Assembly: GCF_006438845.1 (NCBI RefSeq)
Contig: NZ_RCZJ01000006.1
Location: forward strand, 1 to 64,000
Reading direction: 5' to 3'
Length of the DNA stretch: 64,000 nt
From: Variovorax ginsengisoli
GTDB taxonomy: Bacteria; Pseudomonadota; Gammaproteobacteria; Burkholderiales; Burkholderiaceae_C
Positions 45,214 to 53,668 of the stretch are shown here, one piece after another. Within the stretch, counting starts at the first letter, position 1. Each line of letters begins with the position of its first letter. The translations under genes and the position numbers were made by a program. Under the pieces are notes generated by a model, which was given only the letters and a program-made list of their open reading frames with translations, did no database searches and was not told the DNA's origin.

Positions 45214-47142
45214 ATGACCCCCCTGCGCCACTTCTTCCACAACGGTACAGCGCGCTGTACGTTGCTTCTTATCGGCGCTTTGCTCGCCGCCTGCGGAGGC
45301 GGCGGCGGTGGAGGCGGGCTTGATCCGATCCTTGGCCCACCCGTGCTCGGCGTGGTGCCGGCCCCCACGCCGACGCCGGTCGTTCCTGTCGCGCCCACCG
45401 TCGTGTCGACGGTTCCCGCCGCGACCGAACCGCCGGTGACCGATGTCGCCACCACCGCAGCCGTGCGGGCCACGTTCAGCAAGCCGATGTCCGCGGCCAG
45501 CCTGACCCCTACCAGCTTCACGCTCGCCTGCCCAGCCGGTGCGCCGGTGAATGCCGCCGTCAGCTACGACGCCGCCACGCTCACGGCCATCCTCACGCCC
45601 GCCGCCGCGTTGCCGGCCGGCACCGTGTGCGTGGCCACCGTGACCACCGCCGCGCTGGACACCGCCGGCCTCGCGCTGGCTGCCAACTTCAGCTGGCGCT
45701 TCCGCACCGCGGCCCTCGCGGATGCCACCCGGCCCACCGTCGTGCTGACCGAACCGGCGCCTGCCGCCACCGGCGTGGCGACCAACACCCGCATCACGGC
45801 CACGTTCAGCGAAGCCATGAACCCCGCGACGCTGACGAGCGCCAGTTTCGTCGTCACCAGCGGGACCCCCGCGGTGCCGGTGGCCGGCACGGTCACCTAC
45901 GTGGCGTCGAGCCGCACTGCCACCTTCAAGCCGACCGCCACCACGCTCGCCGCGAACACCGTGTTCAACGCGGTGATCACGAGCGCCGCGACCGACACCT
46001 CCGGCAACGCGCTGGCGGGCAACACGGCCGTCGCGCCCAACGCCGGCAACCATGTCTGGACCTTCACCACCGGTGCAGTGGCCGACACGGTGGCACCGAC
46101 GGTTCTGAGCTTCAACCCGGTGGTCTCGGCCACCAACGTCTGCCGCACCCAGTCGATCAACGCGACCTTCAGCGAAGCGATGGATCCGACCACCGTCAGC
46201 GCCACCACCTACCGCATCACCGACAACGGCGTGGGCGTGGCCGGCACGGTGAGCTACGACGCGGCCAACCGCATCGCGAGCTTCGTGCCTTCGGCTGCGA
46301 CCGGCTTCGCGGCCAACCGCGTGCTGACGGCGACGCTGGCTTCCGGTGCCACCGGCGTGACCGACCTGGCCGGCAATCCTTTGGCCGCCGACGAGGTTTG
46401 GACCTTCACCACCGGCGCGCAGGTGTGCAACCCACCGATCGACCTGAAGTCGATCGCAGGCTTCGGTGCCTTCGGCGGCGGTGCCGGCGTGACCAACCAG
46501 GGCATCAACACCACCATCGGCGGCAACCTCGGCAGCACCGCAGCCTGCACCCTGATCACCGGCCTGCACGACCGCTTCGACATCTACACCGAGACGCCGC
46601 TGAACGTCGGCGCGGTGGACGGCACCGTGTACTGCGCGCCGCCCGCTCCGGGCACGGTCGCGAAGTTCAACATCGCCACGCAGGCCCGGGCCGACGCACA
46701 GGCGAGCTACAACGAGTTGGCCGCGCTGCCTGCGGGCAGTGATCCCGGCGCAGGTCAGCTGGGTGGCCAGATCCTGGCCCCGGGCGTGTACACCTCCGCG
46801 GGCGGCACGTTCTCGATCACCACCGGCGACCTCACGCTCGACGGTCAGGGCGATGCCAATGCGACGTGGGTGTTCCAGAGCGCTGCAGCCATGACCATCG
46901 GCGCACCGGGCTTCCCGCGGCGCGTGGTGCTGATCAACGGCGCCAAGGCGGCCAACGTGTTCTGGCAAGTCGGTGCCGCGGCCCGCATCGCCGACGGCAG
47001 CACGATGATCGGAACCATCATCGCGCCCGCCGGCGTCACCATCTCGACCGCGGGCCAGACCCTGCAGACGACCCTGATCGGTCGCGCCATCGGGCTGACC
47101 GCCTCGGTCACCATGGTCAACACCACGATCGTCGCGCCATGA
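45214..47142 (+). CDS. Lipoprotein with Ig-like repeats and C-terminal DUF3494 (ice-binding-like) domain
   Basis: 642 residues. Signal peptide with lipobox LAAC (Cys27) followed by eight Gly and a Pro-rich spacer. Three bacterial Ig-like repeats of the SbsA type follow (each with the pattern ATFSKPMSA / ATFSEAMNP / ATFSEAMDP and ending WRFRT / WTFTT / WTFTT). From about residue 410 comes a DUF3494 domain: DLKSIAGFGAFGGGAGVTN, GDLTLDGQGDANATWVFQS, RRVVLINGAKAANVFWQVGA, GTIIAPAGVTISTAGQTLQ. That fold, a right-handed beta-solenoid, includes ice-binding proteins but also many surface proteins of unknown ligand. Likely outer-membrane surface protein, adhesive or ice-binding. Confidence 0.88.
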   Translation: MTPLRHFFHNGTARCTLLLIGALLAACGGGGGGGGLDPILGPPVLGVVPAPTPTPVVPVAPTVVSTVPAATEPPVTDVATTAAVRATFSKPMSAASLTPTSFTLACPAGAPVNAAVSYDAATLTAILTPAAALPAGTVCVATVTTAALDTAGLALAANFSWRFRTAALADATRPTVVLTEPAPAATGVATNTRITATFSEAMNPATLTSASFVVTSGTPAVPVAGTVTYVASSRTATFKPTATTLAANTVFNAVITSAATDTSGNALAGNTAVAPNAGNHVWTFTTGAVADTVAPTVLSFNPVVSATNVCRTQSINATFSEAMDPTTVSATTYRITDNGVGVAGTVSYDAANRIASFVPSAATGFAANRVLTATLASGATGVTDLAGNPLAADEVWTFTTGAQVCNPPIDLKSIAGFGAFGGGAGVTNQGINTTIGGNLGSTAACTLITGLHDRFDIYTETPLNVGAVDGTVYCAPPAPGTVAKFNIATQARADAQASYNELAALPAGSDPGAGQLGGQILAPGVYTSAGGTFSITTGDLTLDGQGDANATWVFQSAAAMTIGAPGFPRRVVLINGAKAANVFWQVGAAARIADGSTMIGTIIAPAGVTISTAGQTLQTTLIGRAIGLTASVTMVNTTIVAP

Positions 47143-47192
47143 ACCGGCCCGCACACTTCGGCGTTCGCGCCGGCAACCCAAGAAAGACAGCC

Positions 47193-48323
47193 ATGAAACC
47201 TGCCCGCATGCTGCGTGTCCTCGGCCTCGCCGGACTCGGTTCGCTCGCCGCCTTCTCCGCCACCGCCCAGGACGCGGGCTACTACTACGGCGGCCTGTCG
47301 GTCGGCCAGTCGCGCGCGCGCATCGACGACGAGCGCATCACCGCCGGCCTGCTCGGCGCGGGCCTGCGGACCACGACGATGTCGCTCGACGAAAGCGACA
47401 CCGCCTTCAAGCTCTTCGGCGGCTACCAGTTCAACCGCTATCTCGCGGTCGAGGGCGGCTACTTCGATCTGGGCAAGTTCGGCTTCACGTCCACCACGGT
47501 GCCGGCCGGCACCCTGAACGGCCAGATCAAGCTGCGCGGCTTCAACCTGGACCTGGTCGGCACCCTGCCGCTGAGCGAGCGTTTCTCCGTGATCGGGCGC
47601 GTCGGCGCGCAGGTCGCGCGGGCGAGCGACAGCTTCAGCGGGACCGGGGCGGTCCAGGTCCTGAGTCCGAACCCGAGCAAGCGCGCGACCAACTACAAGG
47701 TGGGCCTCGGCCTGCAGTACGAAGTGAATCCGTCGTTCCTGGTGCGCGCGGAAGCGGAGCGCTATCGGATCGACGACGCCGTGGGCAACCGCGGCGACAT
47801 CAACATGTACTCGGTGTCGCTGGTGTTCCCGTTCGGACGGACGCCGGCACCGGCGCCGCGTGCGATGCCCGTGTCCACCTACGTCGCGCCCGCACCGATG
47901 GCCGAGGCACCTCGTCCGGTGCCGCCGCCCGTGGCGCCGCGCCAGAGCGCGAGCTTCTCGGCCGATTCGCTGTTCGCTTTCGATGCCGCCACGCTGCGCC
48001 CCGAGGGCCGCAGCGCGCTCGATGGCTTCATGGCGCAACTCGGCGGCCTGCAGTTCGACACCATCGGCATCGAAGGCCACACCGACCGCCTGGGCGGTGC
48101 TGCCTACAACCAGCGCCTGTCGCTGCGTCGCGCCGAAGCCGTGAAGGATTACTTCGTCGTGCAAGGCCGTGTCGCGCCGGAGAAGCTGAGGGTGAGTGGC
48201 AAGGGCGAATCCGCCCCCGTGACCCGCCCCGAAGACTGCAAGGGGCAAACGGCGACGCCGCAGCTCATCGCCTGCCTGCAGCCGGATCGCCGCGTGGTCG
48301 TCGAGGTGAACGGCCTGCGCTGA
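47193..48323 (+). CDS. OmpA-family outer-membrane protein
   Basis: ATG at 47193 (AAAGA about eight bases before) gives 376 residues; an upstream ATG at 47139 overlapping the previous stop is possible but lacks a signal-peptide start. Signal peptide ends AFSATAQ. The N-terminal half is an eight-strand OmpA-type barrel (GYYYGGLSVGQSRARIDDER, FKLFGGYQFNRYLAVEGGYF). A Pro/Ala hinge follows at residues 217-245. The C-terminal OmpA-like peptidoglycan-binding domain shows FSADSLFAFDAATLRPEGR, IGIEGHTDRLGGAAYNQRLS and RRAEAVKDYFV. Anchors the outer membrane to the wall. Starts 50 bases after the DUF3494 gene. Confidence 0.93.
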   Translation: MKPARMLRVLGLAGLGSLAAFSATAQDAGYYYGGLSVGQSRARIDDERITAGLLGAGLRTTTMSLDESDTAFKLFGGYQFNRYLAVEGGYFDLGKFGFTSTTVPAGTLNGQIKLRGFNLDLVGTLPLSERFSVIGRVGAQVARASDSFSGTGAVQVLSPNPSKRATNYKVGLGLQYEVNPSFLVRAEAERYRIDDAVGNRGDINMYSVSLVFPFGRTPAPAPRAMPVSTYVAPAPMAEAPRPVPPPVAPRQSASFSADSLFAFDAATLRPEGRSALDGFMAQLGGLQFDTIGIEGHTDRLGGAAYNQRLSLRRAEAVKDYFVVQGRVAPEKLRVSGKGESAPVTRPEDCKGQTATPQLIACLQPDRRVVVEVNGLR

Positions 48324-48328
48324 ACGCC

Positions 48329-48349
48329 GCGGCGTGACGCTCACGCCGC
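48329..48349 (+). other. Hairpin between ompA-like and PYP-like genes
   Basis: GCGGCGTGA-CGC-TCACGCCGC, reading 48329-48349, gives a nine-base stem with three-base loop but no T-run. It could be a weak attenuator or a messenger-RNA stabilising element between two genes of one transcript. Confidence 0.4.
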
Positions 48350-48368
48350 TGCAACCATTGTTTGAAAC

Positions 48369-48761
48369 ATGACGCAAACGCCTACCGTGACCTTCGACGC
48401 TGCCGACACTTTCGACTTTCTGCAGCAGGCCGACGACGAGGCGCTGGACGCCCTCGACTTCGGCGTGATCGCGTTCGACGCGGACACCACGGTCAAGCGC
48501 TACAACGCCCACGAATCGCGCGCGGCCGGCCTGTCGCACGGGCGCGTGCTCGGCCATCCCATCTTCACGGTGGTGGCGCCGTGCATGAACAACTACATGG
48601 TGGCGCAGCGCTTCGAAGATGCCGTCGACGCGCTGGACGTCACCATCGACTACGTGCTGACGCTTCGCATGCGGCCGGTCAAGGTCAAGCTGCGGCTGCT
48701 GGCGGGGCCGCGCGACGCGCTGCGCTACGTGCTCGTGCAGCGACAGTTAAGCCCCGCATGA
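48369..48761 (+). CDS. Photoactive yellow protein (PYP) homologue, single PAS domain
   Basis: 130 residues, close to the 125 of Halorhodospira PYP. Aligned from the known Halorhodospira sequence, key chromophore-pocket residues sit at a constant offset without gaps: Tyr42 and Glu46 correspond to Tyr45 and Glu49 (RYNAHESRAAG), and the chromophore Cys69 to Cys72 in TVVAPCMNN (the VAPC motif is exact). Met100 also has a match (RMRPVKVKL). Thr50 and Arg52 of the reference are Ala53 and Leu55 here, so the colour or photocycle may differ. PYP binds p-coumarate through a thioester and undergoes a blue-light photocycle. No tyrosine ammonia-lyase or coumaroyl ligase gene is in the window. Stop overlaps the next start (ATGA), coupling it to a diguanylate cyclase. 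Confidence 0.85.
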   Translation: MTQTPTVTFDAADTFDFLQQADDEALDALDFGVIAFDADTTVKRYNAHESRAAGLSHGRVLGHPIFTVVAPCMNNYMVAQRFEDAVDALDVTIDYVLTLRMRPVKVKLRLLAGPRDALRYVLVQRQLSPA

Positions 48762-50128
48762 GCGCGGCGGCCGTGGCACCGCAGCAGGACCTCGAAGACG
48801 AGTCGCTGCTGCACGAAGCGTTGCTGCAGTTTCTCTACCTCGCACCCATCGGGCTCACGCAGACATCGATCGACGGGGAGATCTCGCTGATCAATCCGCT
48901 GTGTGCGGAACTGCTGATGCCGTTGCTGCGAGGCGCTGAACTGAACAACCTGTTCGACGCGCTGTCGTCGGTGGCGCCCGATCTGGCGCACCGCGCACGC
49001 ACCTACGCGCCAGCGCACGGCAAGATCTGCGAAGGGCTGGAGATCCACGTGAGTGGCGGCATGGACGGCAAGGGCGCGCAGATCCTCGGCCTCACGTTGC
49101 TGAAGCTCGACGACACGCGACTGATGGCGGTGCTCGACGACATCACGCAAGTGGTGCAGCGCGAGCGTGAGCTTCGCCACACCCAGGCCTGGATCCAGAG
49201 CATCTCGACCGGCTTGCTCGATGTGAGCTACGCGCTCATGTCGCTCGACGCCGAGGGCCGGGTGCAGGGCTGGAACCCGGGCATCCGCAACCTCACGGGC
49301 AGCGAGGCCGAGGCGACCGTCGGGCATTCCTACGCGAACTTCTATCCCGGTGGCGACACGGGCGGAACGCGCGCGGCAGAACGCTTGCAGGAGGCAGATC
49401 GGACCGGTTGGAGCCTCGAAGAGGGCTGGGTGCGCCGCACCGACGGCGAGCGCTTCTGGGCCAGCTGCCTGATCGCGCCCGTGTCGCTGGACCGCGCCGA
49501 AGCGGCATCGACGGCCGAGCGCATGTACAGCCTGGTGATTCGCGACATCAGCGAGCACCGCGAAGCGAACGAGGCGCTGCGAAGGTCGATCTGGACGGAC
49601 CACCTCACCGGACTGGCCAATCGGCGTGCCTTCTTCGAAGCGGCGGGCACGGCGATGCAGCGGTGCGCGCGCAGTCGGTTGCTGCTGTCGGTGGTGCTGT
49701 TCGACGCCGACCGGTTCAAGGCCGTCAACGACACGCACGGCCATGCCGCCGGAGACGCCGCGCTGCGCCATCTGGCGGCCGGCTTGCTCGCGACCTTCGG
49801 GCCGGACGATGTCGTCGCGCGTTACGGCGGCGAGGAGTTCGTGGTGCTGATGCCGGGCGCCACGGCGCAGGTGGCGCACGCGGTCGCCGAGCGCTTTCGT
49901 GCCCACATGGCGTCGCATCCGGTCACGGTCGACGGTGTCTCGCTGCGCTGCACGGTCAGTGCGGGCGTCGCTTCGGCGGGCAAGGGCGTGGCCGACATCG
50001 ACGTGCTGCTGCAGCGCGCCGACACCGCGCTGTATGCGGCGAAGGCGGTCGGACGCGATCAGGTGGTCGACTGGAACGAGGCGATGGTGCTGCGCGGGCG
50101 GGCCGCAGCGCCTCGCGCGCCGCGTTGA
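48758..50128 (+). CDS. PAS-GGDEF diguanylate cyclase
   Basis: ATG at 48758 overlaps the PYP stop codon; 456 residues, soluble. Domain order: N-terminal PAS-like domain (FLYLAPIGLTQTSIDGEISL and on, residues about 20-130), a second PAS domain (SLDAEGRVQGWNPGIRNLTG, about 150-270), and a GGDEF domain (DHLTGLANRRAFFE start; signature VVARYGGEEFVVLM near residue 357). GGEEF is an active variant, so it should make c-di-GMP. The I-site Arg is absent (GPDD), implying weak product inhibition. The first PAS-like domain is paralogous to that of the next protein. Likely partner of the PYP homologue. Confidence 0.92.
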   Translation: MSAAAVAPQQDLEDESLLHEALLQFLYLAPIGLTQTSIDGEISLINPLCAELLMPLLRGAELNNLFDALSSVAPDLAHRARTYAPAHGKICEGLEIHVSGGMDGKGAQILGLTLLKLDDTRLMAVLDDITQVVQRERELRHTQAWIQSISTGLLDVSYALMSLDAEGRVQGWNPGIRNLTGSEAEATVGHSYANFYPGGDTGGTRAAERLQEADRTGWSLEEGWVRRTDGERFWASCLIAPVSLDRAEAASTAERMYSLVIRDISEHREANEALRRSIWTDHLTGLANRRAFFEAAGTAMQRCARSRLLLSVVLFDADRFKAVNDTHGHAAGDAALRHLAAGLLATFGPDDVVARYGGEEFVVLMPGATAQVAHAVAERFRAHMASHPVTVDGVSLRCTVSAGVASAGKGVADIDVLLQRADTALYAAKAVGRDQVVDWNEAMVLRGRAAAPRAPR

Positions 50129-51897
50129 CCGAGGACGGCGTCGCTTACGACGCGTTGATCCAGTTCCTCTACCAGGCCCCTGTCGGCCTGTTGCGCCTGG
50201 AGATGGACGGCGAGATCATCCTCATCAACCCGATGGCTGCCGCGCTGCTGATGCCGCTGGCGCCCGCCGGAGCGCTCGTCAACCTGTTCGACGTGCTCGC
50301 GCCCTTGGCTCCCGACCTGCGCGAACGTGCCATGGCACATGCAGAGGTGGGCAGTGCGGTCGGCGGCGGCACGGTACGCATCCCCGTGGCGAACGCGAGC
50401 GCGGTGCCGGACGCCGGTGAGTCTCGCGCCCGGCCGTCGGTGCTGGGGCTGCGGCTGGTGCGGTTCGACGCAGGCACGTGGATGGCGACGTTGAGCGACA
50501 TCACGCAATCGGTGCGTGACGAGCAGCGCGCGCTGACCGACAGGCTCAGAGCCGCGTCGCGGTTGGACGGGCTGACCGAACTGCCCAGCCGCGAAGTGAT
50601 CGTCGAGCACATCGAGAGGGCGCACGCGGCCGCGCCCGGCTCCGACGGCGCACAGTTCGGCATTCTCTTCATCGACATCGACCGTTTTCAGCGCGTCAAT
50701 GCCACACGCGGCCTGGCCGCTGGCGACCTGCTCCTGCAATCGGTGGCCGACCGACTGCGGCGTCTGGTCGAGCCCGAGGGCGCGCTCGAACGCCTGGGCC
50801 TTCGCGGGCCTGTCGCCGGGCGCCTGGGCGCCGACGAGTTCGTGATCGTCGCGCCCGAGGTGCACGATGCCCAGACGCTGGCCGAGGCCGCCCGCCAACT
50901 GGTCGGCGCACTGTCCGAACCCTATGTGATCCACCGCCGTGCGGAGCATGCGAGCGCGAGCGTCGGCGTGTTGCTCGTGCGTCCGGACCCGACGACGGTC
51001 GATCCGGAATCGCTGCTGCAGGACGCCAGCATCGCGATGAGCGATGCCAAAGCGGCGGGCGGCGCACGCTACAGCCTGTTCGAACCCGGCATGAAGGCAC
51101 GCATGGCTCGGCGCGCGGCCATCGAGTCGGACCTGCGCGGTGCGTTGATGCGCGCCGAGCTGTCGGTGGCCTACCAGCCGATCGTGGCACTGCCGGGCCG
51201 GCGCTGCGTCGGCATGGAGGCGCTTGTGCGCTGGCAGCATCCGACGCTCGGCGCGGTGCCGCCGCAGGAGTTCGTCGCCATTGCCGAAGAGGTCGGGCTG
51301 ATCCAGGCGCTGGGCCGTTTCGTGCTGTTCGAAGCGTGCGGCGCGTTTGCCGCCTGGCGGCATCGCTTCGGCGACGCCGCACCCGCGAGCATGTCGGTGA
51401 ACGTGTCGCGCGCCCAGCTGGCGGACCGGCAGTTTGCCGGGCACGTGCAGGAGGCGTTGCGTTCGACCGGCATGCAGGCCTCGGAGCTTCAGCTCGAGGT
51501 GACGGAGAGCATGGCCGCGCAGGACGGGGTCGTGCAGCAGGCGCTGCAGACGCTCCGGCGCATGGGCCTGTCGATTGCGCTGGACGATTTCGGCACCGGC
51601 TATTCGTCGCTCGCCACGCTTCACCTGCTGCCCATCGATGTGCTGAAGATCGACCGCTCCTTCGTGATGCAGGTGGAGACGAGCCTGCACCATCGCGTGC
51701 TGATCGAAGCCGTCATCCTCGTCGCCCGCAGTCTCGGCATGCGCACGGTGGCGGAGGGCATCGAGACCGAAGGCCAGGCGGCGGCGGTGGCCGCCCTGAA
51801 CTGCGACAAGGGCCAGGGCTACCTGTATTCACGGCCGATGCCGCAGGACGCGGCCACGGCGTGGCTCGAAGCCCATCGCGCGGTCGACGCCGTCTGA
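50125..51897 (+). CDS. PAS-like/GGDEF/EAL c-di-GMP phosphodiesterase
   Basis: TTG at 50125 overlaps the preceding stop (TTGA), giving 590 residues; no ATG in a sensible place. The N-terminal PAS-like domain (FLYQAPVGLLRLEMDGEIIL) is paralogous to that of the preceding protein. The GGDEF domain is degenerate, GRLGADEFVIVA near residue 235, with an insertion just before it, so it probably does not make c-di-GMP and may sense GTP. The EAL domain starts near 340: GMEALVRWQHP, then NVSRAQLADR, LQLEVTESM and DDFGTGYSSLATLHL, and KIDRSFV. The catalytic metal-binding residues are all seen, so it should hydrolyse c-di-GMP to pGpG. Confidence 0.92.
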   Translation: MTEDGVAYDALIQFLYQAPVGLLRLEMDGEIILINPMAAALLMPLAPAGALVNLFDVLAPLAPDLRERAMAHAEVGSAVGGGTVRIPVANASAVPDAGESRARPSVLGLRLVRFDAGTWMATLSDITQSVRDEQRALTDRLRAASRLDGLTELPSREVIVEHIERAHAAAPGSDGAQFGILFIDIDRFQRVNATRGLAAGDLLLQSVADRLRRLVEPEGALERLGLRGPVAGRLGADEFVIVAPEVHDAQTLAEAARQLVGALSEPYVIHRRAEHASASVGVLLVRPDPTTVDPESLLQDASIAMSDAKAAGGARYSLFEPGMKARMARRAAIESDLRGALMRAELSVAYQPIVALPGRRCVGMEALVRWQHPTLGAVPPQEFVAIAEEVGLIQALGRFVLFEACGAFAAWRHRFGDAAPASMSVNVSRAQLADRQFAGHVQEALRSTGMQASELQLEVTESMAAQDGVVQQALQTLRRMGLSIALDDFGTGYSSLATLHLLPIDVLKIDRSFVMQVETSLHHRVLIEAVILVARSLGMRTVAEGIETEGQAAAVAALNCDKGQGYLYSRPMPQDAATAWLEAHRAVDAV

Positions 51898-51931
51898 GCG
51901 TCCGTCCATGGAACCAGAGCGGCCTGCCGGC

Positions 51932-52963
51932 TCAGCGCCACTGCAGCAGCAAGGACCAGGGTTGACGGCTCATGTGGCGCTCGGTGCATCGGCTTTCCGT
52001 TGCTGCGGTTGCTGCGCATCCGTCGGGCCGGTAGCTCGGGTCCAACCGCGTGGTGCCGGGCGCGAAATCGAGCCGGCGCAGGCTCACAGACTGCAGCACG
52101 TTGCCGCCGACCGCGTCGAAGCCGGTCGCCTCGACGGCCACCACCACGTCGCAATGCATCGGCAGCGCCCGCCCGCCGGTCGGCCGGTCGGCCAACACCG
52201 CGCCGATGCGCTCGAAGCTGTCGAGTTCGGCGCTGGCGCCTCGCGCGTGGCACACCAGATCGCCGGTGCGCGGCGTCGTGGTGGCGAGGTTGCAGGCGCG
52301 CATCGCGTAGGGCGTCGGCCGGCCCGCCACCTCGGCCATGGCGGCCTGCCAGGCGGCGCCCGCGTAGTCCACATGCGCTTCGGAAAACGCGAACTCCTCG
52401 GGCCCGAGCCCCGCCTGCTGCGCGAGCCAGCTGACGAAGGCGGCCGACCAGGGCGTGTCCATCACGGCGACGCGGTCCAGCGCCGTCGTGGCGGCGCGCA
52501 GCTCCGCGGCATCGAGTCCCTGGTCCGTGCCGACGCCCAGGCCTTGCAGGCGGGCCGTGCTCGCCTGGTTGAGCGCCTGCTTCAGCAAGCCACGGTCCGC
52601 GGGGCGCAGTGCGCCGAAACGCACCTGCGAGGGCAACCCGCGATCGGCCGTGTCGACCGCACGCCAGTAGTCGAGCACGCGTCGCCACGGCACCGTGACG
52701 CCGGGCAGCGCCATCGCGTCTTCCGCCTCGAAGGCGCCCGCCTCCGTGAGCCTGCCCTGGGGATCGAGCGTTTGGCCACCGAAAAGCAGGTGCTCGTGCC
52801 GGGCCGCTGCGGCCATCGCGAGCGCGCGCGGCGGCGCCGCAACGCGGGTGGCCGTGGCGGTGCACGAGGACGCGGTGTCTGCCGCATGCGCGTTGGCCAT
52901 GAGCATCGCCAACGCGAGCGCTGTGCAGACAGTGGTGGGGGAGGGCAGGGCAAAGGCGGGCAT
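51932..52963 (-). CDS. DUF2272 domain protein, exported
   Basis: ATG at 52963 gives 343 residues with a Sec signal peptide ending MANAHAAD; the frame continues upstream without protein character. The C-terminal half carries the DUF2272 region: DTPWSAAFVSWLAQQAGLG, FAFSEAHVDYAGAAWQAAM, TPRTGDLVCHARG, and LPMHCDVVVAV. Spacing resembles CHAP/NlpC-type peptidase folds, but the expected Cys nucleophile is Ser in PWSAAF, and a catalytic role is unproven. Convergent with the EAL gene. Confidence 0.82.
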   Translation of the reverse strand: MPAFALPSPTTVCTALALAMLMANAHAADTASSCTATATRVAAPPRALAMAAAARHEHLLFGGQTLDPQGRLTEAGAFEAEDAMALPGVTVPWRRVLDYWRAVDTADRGLPSQVRFGALRPADRGLLKQALNQASTARLQGLGVGTDQGLDAAELRAATTALDRVAVMDTPWSAAFVSWLAQQAGLGPEEFAFSEAHVDYAGAAWQAAMAEVAGRPTPYAMRACNLATTTPRTGDLVCHARGASAELDSFERIGAVLADRPTGGRALPMHCDVVVAVEATGFDAVGGNVLQSVSLRRLDFAPGTTRLDPSYRPDGCAATAATESRCTERHMSRQPWSLLLQWR

Positions 52964-53062
52964 CGGGTCAGGATAGCGAAGGGAGCGCCGCCTGCGGTTG
53001 CGCGACTTCCTACATCCGTCGGGCGCCGGGCCACGTAGCCTCGCTCGGTACAGGAGCACCCC

Positions 53063-53254
53063 ATGACCGATGCATCTCAGCCCGACGATCTCGAAACAAC
53101 ACAAGCCCTCGTCGATCAGGCGCGGTTGGAAGCGCAGAGGCGCGTGACCGAGGTCGACATGGAGGAGGCGCGTGGTGCGGGCAAGACCGGTGCGGACGAA
53201 GACGAAGACGCGGATCCGGTCGGCGACGCGTCCCGCTCCGGCACCCATTTATGA
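53063..53254 (+). CDS. Small acidic hypothetical protein
   Basis: 63 residues with AGGAG about seven bases before the start. Rich in Asp, Glu, Ala and Arg (VDQARLEAQRRVTEVDMEEA; DEDEDADPVGDA). Predicted helical then disordered; no recognised family. Overlaps a possible early start of the next gene. Confidence 0.55.
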   Translation: MTDASQPDDLETTQALVDQARLEAQRRVTEVDMEEARGAGKTGADEDEDADPVGDASRSGTHL

Positions 53255-53274
53255 TTGATTTTTCAGGAGGGCGC

Positions 53275-53601
53275 ATGCCAACTTTTCTCCGCGTCATGCG
53301 TGTTCTGGCCATCGTTTGGGCGTTGGCTGCCGTGATCGGCATGGGCCAGGCGATCAAGCCGTCGGTCGACGGTACGTCGATGCTGGCCGACTGGGCCAAG
53401 TCGGCCGGCTGGCTGTTCGGTGCGCAGCTTCATTGGAGCGGCACCGAAACCGACGAGGGCATGAAGGCGCTGCTCTGGAAGAGCATCGGCCAGGTTCTTT
53501 TCTACTTCGGATGGGTGGCTGCGCTGGTCATGACCAAGCCGCGCCGCAAGAGGGGCTCCATGGACATGGAGCGGTTCACCACGCACGCAGGACTGCGCTG
53601 A
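53275..53601 (+). CDS. Small membrane protein of unknown function
   Basis: ATG at 53275 is chosen because AGGAG lies five bases upstream; the earlier ATG at 53251 has no such site. 108 residues with two hydrophobic segments (VLAIVWALAAVIGMGQAI and ALLWKSIGQVLFYFGWVAAL) and a basic end (TKPRRKRG). No family recognised. Probably co-transcribed with the acidic small protein 20 bases upstream. Confidence 0.62.
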   Translation: MPTFLRVMRVLAIVWALAAVIGMGQAIKPSVDGTSMLADWAKSAGWLFGAQLHWSGTETDEGMKALLWKSIGQVLFYFGWVAALVMTKPRRKRGSMDMERFTTHAGLR

Positions 53602-53668
53602 GACCGAGGCCGCAGCGGGTGTGAATCAGCCCGCTTCATGCTTCGCTCTGTTTCGGTGATCATTCGCC

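Noticed and set aside
46845..48557. Open frame of 570 codons on the minus strand opposite the OmpA and PYP genes
   Set aside because: No ribosome-binding site or domain; overlaps three plus-strand genes with clear motifs.
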